Notes: generated from the letters alone by a model not told the origin. A DNA stretch of 10,401 nucleotides from Flavobacterium sp. (GCA_017984035.1 JAGOAF010000046.1:1-10401); one strand, 5' to 3'. Shown: positions 1 to 6,659, counted from the first letter of the stretch. Translations and numbers: made by a program.

Positions 1-308
1 ATTTGGCTTGCTGTTGTTGCTTCGTCAACAATAAAGTAACTGCTTGATTTAGGGTAGGTAAAAGTGGTCCCGTCTGCTTTAGTCAAAACAATATTACTCA
101 CAATATATTTTAATTGTGTTGCCTTAAGTTTCTCTCCATTTGAATTCGTATACTCTGTATTGAATGCAAAATTTGCTGTCCCGTAAGTGTTATCAAACTC
201 TAATTTTAAATTACCTTCTCCTGAAATTATTTCGTCATCATTAGAACAAGAGAATAAACTGATTGCTATTGCTACAACCGCTGCGATTTTTTTTAATTGA
301 AATTTCAT
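1..308 (-). CDS. MbnP-like surface lipoprotein, N-terminal part (cut by window edge)
   Basis: This is the first 102 codons of a lipoprotein whose 3' part lies beyond base 1. The ATG is at 308-306, and the leader before it is A-rich with no Shine-Dalgarno sequence. Residues 1-20 form a lipoprotein signal peptide (MKFQLKK, a hydrophobic stretch, then LFSC) with the lipidated Cys at 21. The following SNDDE is acidic, like the export signal that sends flavobacterial lipoproteins to the cell surface. Mature residues 33 onward (GNLKLEFDNTYGTANFAFNT, then a segment with LKYIVSNIVLTKADGTTFTYP) resemble the N-terminal beta-strands of MbnP-family proteins. MbnP is a periplasmic copper-binding protein that works with MbnH, a diheme enzyme. 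That family assignment is from recalled pattern, not a search, and the region expected to bind copper is not visible. The cysteine-rich gene 123 bases upstream on the same strand may belong with it. Confidence 0.7.
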   Translation of the reverse strand, partial: MKFQLKKIAAVVAIAISLFSCSNDDEIISGEGNLKLEFDNTYGTANFAFNTEYTNSNGEKLKATQLKYIVSNIVLTKADGTTFTYPKSSSYFIVDEATTASQ

Positions 309-322
309 TTCTTAATTTTTAT

Positions 323-336
323 GTAAATAGTAAATA
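323..336. repeat. Tandem 7-base direct repeat in the lipoprotein leader
   Basis: GTAAATA occurs twice back to back (323-329 and 330-336), just upstream of the lipoprotein start. ATGTAAA at 321-327 also matches one arm of the palindrome at 381-398. It may be a regulator or promoter-proximal site, or chance in AT-rich DNA. Confidence 0.3.
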
Positions 337-380
337 CTACCAGTCTGTTCCTTTTAGCTCATGCCAAAAAAACACACTGA

Positions 381-405
381 TTTACATTCGTATGTAAAAC
401 GAATG
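381..405. promoter_or_regulatory. Two overlapping inverted repeats, candidate operator or hairpin
   Basis: TTTACAT (381-387) and ATGTAAA (392-398) form a perfect 7-base inverted repeat around TCGT. CATTCGT (385-391) and ACGAATG (399-405) form a second perfect 7-base inverted repeat around ATGTAAA. The two share bases, so as RNA they would be mutually exclusive hairpins; as DNA they could be a dimeric regulator site. They sit between the cysteine-rich gene and the MbnP-like lipoprotein gene, about 70-95 bases before the latter's ATG. There is no T-run after the hairpin on the minus strand, so a simple terminator is unlikely. Confidence 0.4.
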
Positions 406-410
406 AAAGG

Positions 411-429
411 CAACTGAATGCCAACTGAA
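411..429. repeat. Direct repeat CAACTGAA with 11-base period
   Basis: CAACTGAA occurs at 411-418 and 422-429, one helical turn apart, just after the stop of the cysteine-rich gene and next to the overlapping inverted repeats. An 11-base period is typical of tandem sites for OmpR/PhoB-type response regulators. No such regulator is visible here, so the role is open. Confidence 0.3.
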
Positions 430-431
430 AT

Positions 432-806
432 TTAAGAAAGGATTGTGGGCGGGTGAAATTCTGAATTCGTATTCAAATAGGAATACAAATTTAAATACGA
501 AGAGCTATTTTTTGCTTGTTTAGAACAACCGCATGAAACTAAAGCAACTGTTTTAATTTCTTTAAAAAATAAGACTTCTTGGATTGGTGAAAAGGATTTT
601 TTGTCAGATGAAATCGGTTTTTCTGTATCAGCCGCTTTGGCCAATTCTTTCATCAAATGACATTTTCCGTTACATTGTAGTTTGGGTTTGTCTTTGTTTT
701 CACAAAGTACTTTGCTAATGTATTCATAGTTAACAACATAATCTACAACCGGAAGAATTGGCTTTAGAAATAAGGCGATTAGTACTATGAATATCATTTT
801 TTTCAC
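432..806 (-). CDS. Small membrane-anchored cysteine-rich protein, possible metal-related function
   Basis: This 124-residue protein has no function I can name. Residues 1-22 are a hydrophobic segment behind a KK pair, either an uncleaved signal anchor or a signal peptide. A motif region follows: YEYI (27-30), Cys35, then Cys45 and Cys49-His50 in CNGKCHL. A second pair, Cys92 and Cys94 (SCGCS), follows a hydrophobic run at 86-91. The C-terminus carries HPP (118-120). Five cysteines and a histidine on the likely extracytoplasmic side suggest metal or redox chemistry; this is inference. I recall similar small proteins in Bacteroidota lying next to MbnP-like or TonB-dependent receptor genes, but have not checked it. 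The start at 806 is GTG; an ATG at 797 would lose the KK pair, so GTG is preferred. It is likely co-oriented and perhaps co-transcribed with the lipoprotein downstream. Confidence 0.75.
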   Translation of the reverse strand: MKKMIFIVLIALFLKPILPVVDYVVNYEYISKVLCENKDKPKLQCNGKCHLMKELAKAADTEKPISSDKKSFSPIQEVLFFKEIKTVALVSCGCSKQAKNSSSYLNLYSYLNTNSEFHPPTILS

Positions 807-810
807 AATG

Positions 811-818
811 CAAAAATA
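811..818 (-). promoter_or_regulatory. -7 element upstream of the cysteine-rich gene
   Basis: On the minus strand these bases read TATTTTTG, an exact match to the Bacteroidota -7 consensus TAnnTTTG. No TTG is seen at the -33 distance. Transcription would begin at about 804-806, almost on the GTG start, so the message would be leaderless from GTG, or have a leader of under 10 bases from the ATG at 797. The match may be chance. Confidence 0.4.
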
Positions 819-837
819 ATCAATAATCCAGTTATAT

Positions 838-850
838 TGTAATGATTATC
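838..850. promoter_or_regulatory. Weak Fur-box-like sequence
   Basis: Read on the minus strand this is GATAATCATTACA, matching 11 of 13 bases of the 6-1-6 core GATAATCATTATC of the Fur consensus. The flanking hexamer does not extend the match well. Its position, about 20 bases upstream of the -7 element of the cysteine-rich gene, would suit a repressor. In AT-rich DNA such a match is weak evidence. Confidence 0.2.
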
Positions 851-948
851 CTCTTTTTTTCAGGAGGTGGGTTTGCTAAACTTTTGTTAAGAACTAAACC
901 TTTTAATTTTCCAATCGTCTTAACCAGCGTAACTTTAAATTTATAATC

Positions 949-1380
949 ATGAAAAAAGTATGTATTGTTGCCCTATTAGTTATTGGACTAAGTAGTTTTG
1001 CCCAGGAAAGAAAAGAAAGACACCCCAAAGGAGAAATGGAACAAATGACTCCAGAACAACGCAATCAGTTGCATCTTAAAAAAATGACCTTGGATTTGGA
1101 TCTTAATGCCAAACAACAAGAACAGCTTACTAAAATCTTAGCCGATCAAAGTGCCAAAAGAGAAGCAATAAAAGTAGAACACAAAGCCAAAATGGAAGAA
1201 GCAAAAGCAATTCGCTTCGAAATGAAAAAGAAAATACTGGATGAGCAAATTGAGATGAAAAACAAAATGAAATCGATTTTATCCGCCGAACAATTTGCCA
1301 AATGGGAAATGAGAAAAGAAAAAAACAACAAGCGAATGGGGGAAGGAAGAAAGAAACACAAAGAACACCAAAGGGATTAA
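949..1380 (+). CDS. Secreted Spy/CpxP-like helical protein (LTxxQ-type, DUF4890-like)
   Basis: This 143-residue protein has a cleavable signal peptide (MKKVCIVALLVIGLSSFAQ, cut after Ala18), so it acts in the periplasm or envelope. The mature part is highly charged, rich in Lys, Glu and Met, and predicted all-helical. MTPEQ (33-37), DLNAKQQEQL (51-60) and LSAEQFAKWE (111-120) are degenerate copies of the LTxxQ motif of the Spy/CpxP family. Family members are stress-inducible chaperones or sensors of envelope stress, with copper-responsive examples. The basic tail (122-143, including KKHKEH) could bind metal or anionic surfaces; that is inference. It diverges from the cysteine-rich gene and has a strong terminator 8 bases after the stop. 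The upstream 142 bases show no clean TAnnTTTG on this strand. The exact substrate is unknown. Confidence 0.8.
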   Translation: MKKVCIVALLVIGLSSFAQERKERHPKGEMEQMTPEQRNQLHLKKMTLDLDLNAKQQEQLTKILADQSAKREAIKVEHKAKMEEAKAIRFEMKKKILDEQIEMKNKMKSILSAEQFAKWEMRKEKNNKRMGEGRKKHKEHQRD

Positions 1381-1387
1381 TTCAAAC

Positions 1388-1419
1388 AAAAACTTCCGGT
1401 TTATGGCCGGAAGTTTTTT
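1388..1419. terminator. Bidirectional intrinsic terminator between the Spy-like gene and hemL
   Basis: A perfect 12-base-pair stem (1388-1399 with 1407-1418) has CTTCCGG/CCGGAAG at its core and the 7-base loop TTTATGG. On the plus strand a T-run (1414-1419) follows; on the minus strand the A-run at 1388-1392 becomes T. It lies between two convergent genes and should stop transcription from both sides. Confidence 0.9.
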
Positions 1420-1430
1420 ATTGTAATAAA

Positions 1431-2717
1431 TTAAAACGTTTTGGATACTTTATCAATTGCTTGAATGGTAACATCCAAATCTTCGTAGGTTAGGGCGTCG
1501 GTTATAAACCAGGTTTCATAAGCCGATGGCGCAATGTAAATACCTTCTTGCAATAACCCATGGAAGAATTTCTTGAAAGTGGCATTGTCCCCTTTGGCAG
1601 CCGATTGAAAATCAACCACCGGATCAGCATCAAAATGAACTGAAATCATAGATCCCACACGATTAATTGTAAATACGACATTGTTGGCTTTTAAAACACG
1701 GTCAATTCCAACCGCTAAATAAGCTGTTTTTTCTTCCAATCGTTGGAAAATAGAAGCGTCATTATTCAAGGCTTGCAACATGGCTAATCCAGCAGCCATA
1801 GCCAATGGATTTCCAGATAAAGTTCCCGCTTGATAAACCGGTCCTAGAGGAGCCAAATGATTCATAATAGCTGAACGAGCAGCAAAGGCACCCACTGGTA
1901 ATCCGCCTCCAATTACTTTTCCGAAACAAACGATATCCGCTTGAATACCATATAATTCTTGTACGCCACCTTTGGCTAAACGGAAACCCGTCATCACTTC
2001 ATCAAAAATTAACAAGATGCCATTATCTGAACACAATTGGCGTAAGCCTTCTAAAAATCCTTTTTGGGGCGGAATACAACCCATATTGCCTGCAACAGGT
2101 TCTACAATAATGGCTGCAATTTCATTTTTGTTGGCTTCGATTAAAGTCGCCACATTGTCCAAATCGTTGTAACGCGCTAACAAAGTATCTTTAGCAGTAC
2201 CTTCGGTAACACCTGGACTATTGGGCGAACCAAAAGTTATAGCACCACTTCCCGCCTGAATTAAAAACGAGTCTGAATGACCGTGGTAGCAACCTGCAAA
2301 TTTGATAATTTTATCTCTTTTGGTATATCCTCGTGCCAAACGAATGGCGCTCATACAAGCTTCAGTCCCCGAATTCACAAAACGGATTTTATCAATATTC
2401 GGCACCATAGCAACCGCTAAAGCAGCAATTTGCGTTTCTAATTCGGTAGGCATTCCGAAAGAAGTTCCTAGTTTAGCTTTAGCCACAACTGCGTCCACAA
2501 CAGGTTCGTAGGCATGACCTAAAACCATTGGTCCCCAAGAATTGATATAATCAATTAAACGGTTGCCGTCTTCGTCATACAAATAGGCTCCTTTGGCACT
2601 TTTTACAAAAATTGGTGTTCCCCCTACTGCTTTAAATGCTCGTACTGGCGAATTTACTCCTCCGGGAATTACTTTTTCGGCTTCAGCAAAAAGCTGACTG
2701 CTTCTTTGGTATATCAT
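1431..2717 (-). CDS. hemL: Glutamate-1-semialdehyde 2,1-aminomutase
   Basis: HemL is a cytoplasmic PLP enzyme that moves the amino group of glutamate-1-semialdehyde to give 5-aminolevulinate, the last step of the C5 route into haem and other tetrapyrroles. At 428 residues it has the normal family length. The N-terminal signature [12 protein letters not shown] (17-28) is typical of HemL. SGTEA (116-120) binds the PLP phosphate. FDEVMTGFR (238-246) carries the Asp that contacts the pyridine nitrogen. [14 protein letters not shown] (265-278) holds the Schiff-base lysine K267. GTLSGNPLA (298-306) is also conserved. The ATG at 2717 lies 17 bases after the glucosaminidase stop, so it is probably read from the same transcript. 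Its 3' end is served by the bidirectional terminator. The annotation is secure. Confidence 0.97.
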   Translation of the reverse strand: MIYQRSSQLFAEAEKVIPGGVNSPVRAFKAVGGTPIFVKSAKGAYLYDEDGNRLIDYINSWGPMVLGHAYEPVVDAVVAKAKLGTSFGMPTELETQIAALAVAMVPNIDKIRFVNSGTEACMSAIRLARGYTKRDKIIKFAGCYHGHSDSFLIQAGSGAITFGSPNSPGVTEGTAKDTLLARYNDLDNVATLIEANKNEIAAIIVEPVAGNMGCIPPQKGFLEGLRQLCSDNGILLIFDEVMTGFRLAKGGVQELYGIQADIVCFGKVIGGGLPVGAFAARSAIMNHLAPLGPVYQAGTLSGNPLAMAAGLAMLQALNNDASIFQRLEEKTAYLAVGIDRVLKANNVVFTINRVGSMISVHFDADPVVDFQSAAKGDNATFKKFFHGLLQEGIYIAPSAYETWFITDALTYEDLDVTIQAIDKVSKTF

Positions 2718-2734
2718 TGTTCTTGTATTTGTAA

Positions 2735-3538
2735 TTATTTTAATCGAAGTTTTTGTCCCACATAAAGCGAGTTATCGATCATGTTATTTTTTCGTTTTAC
2801 GATTTCAACATCCAAGTTGAATTTCTTGACAATAGAAAATAAAGTATCTCCTTTTTGCACTTCATATTCGCCTTGAGCTTGACTATCAGCAACGGGTGCC
2901 GCTTCCATTTTCTTTTTGTTTAATGTAAATTTCTTTCCCAACACTTGGCTGTCGTATTGGTATAACTCGTAGCGTTCGATATACGAAATCAACTTTTCAG
3001 GATAATTAGGATCTGTCGCGTAACCTGCTAATCGCAATCCTTTAGCCCATGCTTCGTAGTCATCTTTGGGCAATTCAAATAAATTGGCATAGCGATTTCT
3101 ACCGGTCAAAAAAGTAGCATGATCCTTAAAAGATTCTGCTGGATCATTGTATTTTCTAAAACATTCTTGCGCCGCGTCATCATCCTTTAGCACACTTTCA
3201 CCTTTCCAATCAGCATGGCATTTTATCCCAAAATGATTGTTGGCGGTTACCGCTAAAGACCCTTTGCCTGCACCCGACTCCAATATACCTTGTGCCAAAA
3301 TAATACTAGCCGGAATACCATAATTTTTCATATTGCTCATCGCAACCTCCTTGTAATTAGCAATATAATCGTTGATAGTTCCATTGACAGCCATCGGTTT
3401 TGAAGGCGTCGAACTTGCATTTCTTTTGTATTTACTGGAATTATATCGACTGTCTTTTTGAGTCACAATCACCGATTTTTTAGCGTGACAACCTACTAAA
3501 AGTAGCAGCACGAAAACGATACCTATTTTTTTAGTCAT
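2735..3538 (-). CDS. Glucosaminidase-LysM lipoprotein, peptidoglycan hydrolase
   Basis: This 267-residue protein cleaves, or is expected to cleave, the N-acetylglucosamine bond of peptidoglycan (GH73/FlgJ-like). Residues 1-16 are a lipoprotein signal peptide with LLVGC, giving lipidated Cys17, so it is membrane-anchored. A Ser/Lys-rich linker (18-52) leads to the glucosaminidase domain (about 55-195). [13 protein letters not shown] (81-93) holds the likely catalytic Glu87; NHFGIKC (101-107), the ECFRKY segment (125-130) and AGYATDPNY (171-179) are conserved. A second linker leads to one C-terminal LysM domain (about 224-267: [17 protein letters not shown], then [11 protein letters not shown]), which binds glycan. 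The start overlaps the upstream PLP enzyme gene by 8 bases (ATGACTAA), suggesting translational coupling. It probably works in cell-wall turnover or daughter-cell separation. Confidence 0.93.
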   Translation of the reverse strand: MTKKIGIVFVLLLLVGCHAKKSVIVTQKDSRYNSSKYKRNASSTPSKPMAVNGTINDYIANYKEVAMSNMKNYGIPASIILAQGILESGAGKGSLAVTANNHFGIKCHADWKGESVLKDDDAAQECFRKYNDPAESFKDHATFLTGRNRYANLFELPKDDYEAWAKGLRLAGYATDPNYPEKLISYIERYELYQYDSQVLGKKFTLNKKKMEAAPVADSQAQGEYEVQKGDTLFSIVKKFNLDVEIVKRKNNMIDNSLYVGQKLRLK

Positions 3539-4442
3539 GAGTATGTAGTATTGGTAAACCTTTATTTTTAAGTTTCAAATTCATACCATGAATTCCTTGC
3601 AGACCTCCGGTATGAATCAATAATATATTCGCGTTCTCAGGAAAGTAATTTTTTACAATCAAATCTAGAATCCCAAAAACCATTTTTCCAGTATAAACAG
3701 GATCTAGCGGAATTTGAGTTTGTGCATAAAATTGATTGATCCAATCAATTAATTCCGGACTTACTTTTCCATATCCTCCAAAATGATAATCGGTTATTAA
3801 TTCCCAATTATCGTTGCGCACAAAATTACGAATTTCATCTTGTAAAAACTCGCCTTTTAGAGCAGGAAATCCTAAAACTTTTTGATGAGGCAAAGCAGTA
3901 TTGATAATTCCCGAAATCGTTCCTCCCGTTCCAATGGCACAAGCCACATAATCAAAGGCAGCATCTTCTGGAGTCAATATTTCTTCACATCCTTTTATCG
4001 CAAAGTCATTGGTTCCGCCTTCAGGAATTAAATAAAAGGCTCCGTATTTTTGTTGCAATTGTTCCAAAAAAGACGCCTCTGTTTTTAAGCGATAGGTTGC
4101 TCTGGATACAAACTCGAACTGCATACCGCATTCTTGGGCAAACTTCAAAGTGGGATTATCGGCTATTTTATCGGCTAATTCGTCGCCACGAATGATTCCA
4201 ATAGTTTTAAAACCTTGTTCTTTTCCTGCATAGGCCACCGCAGCAATATGATTGGAATAGGCCCCGCCAAAGGTTAACAATGTAGATTGATTTTCTGTTT
4301 TTGCTTGAAGTAAATTGTATTTTAATTTCCTGAATTTATTTCCGGAAACAAAAGGATGTATCAAATCGTCTCGTTTGATAACAAGGGAGATTCCTTTCGG
4401 CAAATCGATCGCAATAGCTTGATTCAATGAATACGAAAACAA
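3531..4442 (-). CDS. PLP-dependent ACC deaminase/D-cysteine desulfhydrase family protein
   Basis: This 303-residue cytoplasmic enzyme belongs to PLP fold type II (tryptophan synthase beta-like). IKRDDLIHPFVSGNKFRKLKY (22-42) contains the PLP lysine K36. GGAYSNH (59-65) is the substrate/cofactor Asn loop, GTGGT (171-175) holds the PLP phosphate, and HTGG (277-280) lies near the ring nitrogen. The family includes 1-aminocyclopropane-1-carboxylate deaminase and D-cysteine desulfhydrase. Most bacterial members with this short form are probably desulfhydrases or uncharacterised, so the substrate is left open. No ATG exists at the 5' end: an in-frame TAA lies at 4448-4446, leaving TTG at 4442 or TTG at 4427 (giving MNQAIAIDLP). 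It is the first gene of a tight set with the glucosaminidase and hemL. Confidence 0.88.
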   Translation of the reverse strand: MFSYSLNQAIAIDLPKGISLVIKRDDLIHPFVSGNKFRKLKYNLLQAKTENQSTLLTFGGAYSNHIAAVAYAGKEQGFKTIGIIRGDELADKIADNPTLKFAQECGMQFEFVSRATYRLKTEASFLEQLQQKYGAFYLIPEGGTNDFAIKGCEEILTPEDAAFDYVACAIGTGGTISGIINTALPHQKVLGFPALKGEFLQDEIRNFVRNDNWELITDYHFGGYGKVSPELIDWINQFYAQTQIPLDPVYTGKMVFGILDLIVKNYFPENANILLIHTGGLQGIHGMNLKLKNKGLPILHTHD

Positions 4443-4470
4443 ATGTTAAATATTTAGTAAGACATAACAA
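4440..4470 (-). promoter_or_regulatory. Possible promoter of the PLP enzyme-glucosaminidase-hemL set
   Basis: On the minus strand TTG (4470-4468) is followed after 19 bases by TAACATTTG (4448-4440), a -7-like element with one extra base inside TAnnTTTG. The spacing fits a -33/-7 pair. If real, transcription starts inside the 5' end of the annotated gene, which would favour the TTG at 4427 as the start. Confidence 0.25.
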
Positions 4471-4487
4471 GAGCTGCTTTTAATTTC

Positions 4488-4495
4488 TAAATTTG
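4488..4495 (+). promoter_or_regulatory. -7 element upstream of the DUF5522 gene
   Basis: TAAATTTG is an exact TAnnTTTG match and lies 30 bases before the ATG at 4526, leaving a leader of about 20-25 bases. No TTG is seen at the -33 distance. Confidence 0.4.
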
Positions 4496-4516
4496 TTTAA
4501 ATTAAAACAGTTGTAA

Positions 4517-4705
<189 letters not shown>

Positions 4706-4776
4706 ATATAGGCCTTCTATTAGTTTCAATACAATTAATTTAATTTTTAACTTTTAACTTTTAAAATAGTACAACC

Positions 4777-5316
4777 ATGAAAGCAATTCAATTTCTTTTC
4801 GCAGCTCTTCTTTTTACTATGGTTTCTTGCGGTTCTATGGTGAGTGTCAATGCAGACTACGACAAAAATGTAGATTTTTCAAACTACAAAACCTTTGCGT
4901 ATTATAAAACAGGTATCGACAAAGTTGAAATTTCCGATTTAGACAAACGCAGAATTCTATATGCTATTGACCAGCAAATGCTAGCCAAAGGCTTTACAAA
5001 AAGTGAAAATCCCGATTTGCTTATCAACATTTTTACCAAATCACGCGAGCAAGTTAGTGTCAATCAATTTAATGCAGGCTGGGGTTACGGCTGGGGATGG
5101 GGTTGGAATCCCTTTATGATGGGCGGACAACAAACTACTGTGATATCTTCAACCGAAGGTAATTTGTACATTGATTTTATTGATGCTAAAAAGAAAGAGA
5201 TGATTTGGCAAGGTGAAGGAACCGGAGTTCTGACTAAAAACACCCAGAAAAAAGAAGAACGAATCAACGAATTTGTTGCCAAGATTGTAGCGCAATACCC
5301 TCCCACTAAAGAATAA
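4777..5316 (+). CDS. DUF4136 domain lipoprotein
   Basis: This 179-residue envelope lipoprotein has a signal peptide ending in TMVSC, with lipidated Cys18. The mature part fits DUF4136: a start of the type VNADYDKNVDFSNYKTFAYY (24-43), the helix-forming segment DLDKRRILYAIDQQMLAKGF (54-73), NPDLLINI (78-85), and a late strand-rich part with LYIDFIDAKKKEMIWQGEG (130-148). A Gly/Trp stretch, GWGYGWGWGW (101-110), sits in a loop; family members often carry glycine- and aromatic-rich loops here. The function of DUF4136 is unknown; outer-membrane location is inferred. The upstream region has repeated TTTTAAC units but no clean TAnnTTTG. A good terminator follows 12 bases after the stop. Confidence 0.88.
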   Translation: MKAIQFLFAALLFTMVSCGSMVSVNADYDKNVDFSNYKTFAYYKTGIDKVEISDLDKRRILYAIDQQMLAKGFTKSENPDLLINIFTKSREQVSVNQFNAGWGYGWGWGWNPFMMGGQQTTVISSTEGNLYIDFIDAKKKEMIWQGEGTGVLTKNTQKKEERINEFVAKIVAQYPPTKE

Positions 5317-5328
5317 TAAATTTTACAC

Positions 5329-5354
5329 AACCTCCTTATTAAGGAGGTTTTTTT
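5329..5354 (+). terminator. Intrinsic terminator after the DUF4136 gene
   Basis: AACCTCCTT (5329-5337) pairs with AAGGAGGTT (5341-5349) around a 3-base loop, followed by a T-run through 5354. It lies 12 bases after the stop codon. Confidence 0.9.
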
Positions 5355-5388
5355 ATTAATAACACAACCAAGAGAAGAAAACAATTCG

Positions 5389-5396
5389 TATTTTTG
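5389..5396 (+). promoter_or_regulatory. -7 element of ilvA
   Basis: TATTTTTG is an exact TAnnTTTG match. It lies after the preceding terminator and 18 bases before the ilvA ATG, leaving a leader of roughly 10-14 bases. There is no TTG at the -33 distance. The leader is too short for an attenuator, so no branched-chain amino acid leader peptide is present. Confidence 0.45.
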
Positions 5397-5414
5397 AATT
5401 AAATTTAATAAAGT

Positions 5415-6659
5415 ATGAGTCTTTTTAAGGAAGCTTTAATTGCCAAAAATCAATTACAAGGAGTTGTAACTCCTACTCCATTGAATGAAAACACCAATCT
5501 TTCAAATGAATTCGACTGTACTATTTTATTAAAAAGAGAAGATTTGCATATTGTGCGCTCCTACAAAATCCGAGGGGCCTACAATAAAATAAGTTCGCTT
5601 ACCGCAACCGAAAAACAACAAGGAATTGTATGTGCTAGTGCAGGAAATCATGCTCAGGGTGTTGCTTTTTCTTGTAATTTATTGCAAATAAAAGGCAAAA
5701 TATACATGCCTAAAACTACCCCAAAACAAAAAATAAAACAGGTTCAATTATTCGGAAAATCCTTTGTGGAAATAGAATTAATTGGAGATACGTTTGACGA
5801 TGCCTATGCACAAGCGGTTGCCGATGCAAAAGAGAACAACAAAATATTCATCCATCCTTTTGACGATGCAAAAGTAATTGCGGGTCAAGCCACCGTGGGA
5901 TTAGAAATTTTAGAATCACACCAACAACCTATCGATTATATTTTTGTCCCAATTGGCGGAGGGGGATTGTCGGCAGGTCTATCGACTGTATTTAAAGAAT
6001 TGAGTCCCAATACTAAAATTATTGGTGTGGAACCCGAAGGTGCGCCTACTATGAAAACGGCCATAGCCGCAGGAAATAATGCACCGCTAGCATCCATTGA
6101 CAAATTTGTGGATGGCGCTGCAGTAAAACAAGTGGGAAATCTAACTTTTGAAATTTGCAAAGACTACTTAGACGATATTATTCTGGTACCAGAAGGAAAA
6201 GTGTGTACAACCATTTTACGTTTGTACAATGAAGAAGCAATGGTAGTGGAACCCGCTGGTGCTTTAACTATTGCTGCTTTGGATTTTTACAAAGATAAAA
6301 TCAAAGGTAAAAATGTAGTGTGCATTGTCAGTGGAAGTAACAACGACATTGAGCGTACAGCCGAAATCAAAGAACGCTCTCTTTTGTACGAAGGCTTGAT
6401 GCATTATTTTATCATTCAATTTCCACAAAGACCGGGTTCGCTAAAAGAATTTGTCAACGAAATTTTGGGCCCAGAAGATGATATTACCTATTTCCAATTT
6501 ACTAAAAAGAACAATCGGGAATCAGCTCCAGTAGTGGTAGGATTAGAATTGAAAAACAAAAATGACATTCACGCCATTAAAACAAAAATGACTGAGCGTG
6601 GTTTTCAATACAACTACATCAACGAAAAACAAGATTTATTCAATCAGTTAATTGGCTAA
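5415..6659 (+). CDS. ilvA: Threonine ammonia-lyase (threonine dehydratase)
   Basis: IlvA is a cytoplasmic PLP enzyme that deaminates L-threonine to 2-oxobutanoate, the entry to isoleucine synthesis. The 414-residue protein has the fold-type II catalytic domain at about 5-320. TPTPL (19-23) and the LLKREDLH segment (38-45) precede SYKIRGAYN (49-57), which holds the PLP lysine K51. SAGNHAQG (75-82) is the Asn loop, GGGGLSAG (181-188) binds the phosphate, and SGSNND (306-311) lies near the pyridine nitrogen. The C-terminal part (about 328-410, starting LMHYFIIQFPQRPGSLKEF) is one ACT-like regulatory domain of the short form, suggesting allosteric control, probably by isoleucine. The presence of this domain favours the biosynthetic enzyme over the catabolic TdcB. 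It stands alone; its stop abuts the stop of the convergent GSCFA gene. Confidence 0.95.
   Translation: MSLFKEALIAKNQLQGVVTPTPLNENTNLSNEFDCTILLKREDLHIVRSYKIRGAYNKISSLTATEKQQGIVCASAGNHAQGVAFSCNLLQIKGKIYMPKTTPKQKIKQVQLFGKSFVEIELIGDTFDDAYAQAVADAKENNKIFIHPFDDAKVIAGQATVGLEILESHQQPIDYIFVPIGGGGLSAGLSTVFKELSPNTKIIGVEPEGAPTMKTAIAAGNNAPLASIDKFVDGAAVKQVGNLTFEICKDYLDDIILVPEGKVCTTILRLYNEEAMVVEPAGALTIAALDFYKDKIKGKNVVCIVSGSNNDIERTAEIKERSLLYEGLMHYFIIQFPQRPGSLKEFVNEILGPEDDITYFQFTKKNNRESAPVVVGLELKNKNDIHAIKTKMTERGFQYNYINEKQDLFNQLIG

Noticed and set aside
850..871. AGGAGGTGGG (862-871), a strong Shine-Dalgarno-like sequence, with a CCTC/GAGG hairpin
   Set aside because: The only start codon at a suitable distance (TTG at 873) gives five codons, the phylum rarely uses Shine-Dalgarno, and a 4-pair stem with a 10-base loop is too weak to be a terminator.
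1146..1361. Minus-strand open frame antisense to the Spy-like gene
   Set aside because: It is a shadow of the Lys/Glu-rich coding sequence read backwards, giving a Phe/Ser/Ile-rich protein with no recognisable domain.
1302..1493. Plus-strand open frame crossing the terminator into hemL
   Set aside because: It overlaps two well-supported genes and reads straight through the terminator hairpin.
1972..2511. Plus-strand open frames antisense to hemL (1972-2172, 2302-2511)
   Set aside because: Short, inside a conserved enzyme gene, no recognisable domain.
4706..4776. Repeated TTTTAAC units as a promoter of the DUF4136 gene
   Set aside because: TAACTTTT is close to TAnnTTTG but lacks the final G, and similar AT-rich runs are common here; too weak to list.
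5085..5384. Minus-strand open frame over the DUF4136 gene and its terminator
   Set aside because: It is antisense to a lipoprotein gene and spans the terminator; it has no family features.
5936..6160. Minus-strand open frame inside ilvA
   Set aside because: Shadow of the glycine-rich phosphate-binding region; no independent support.
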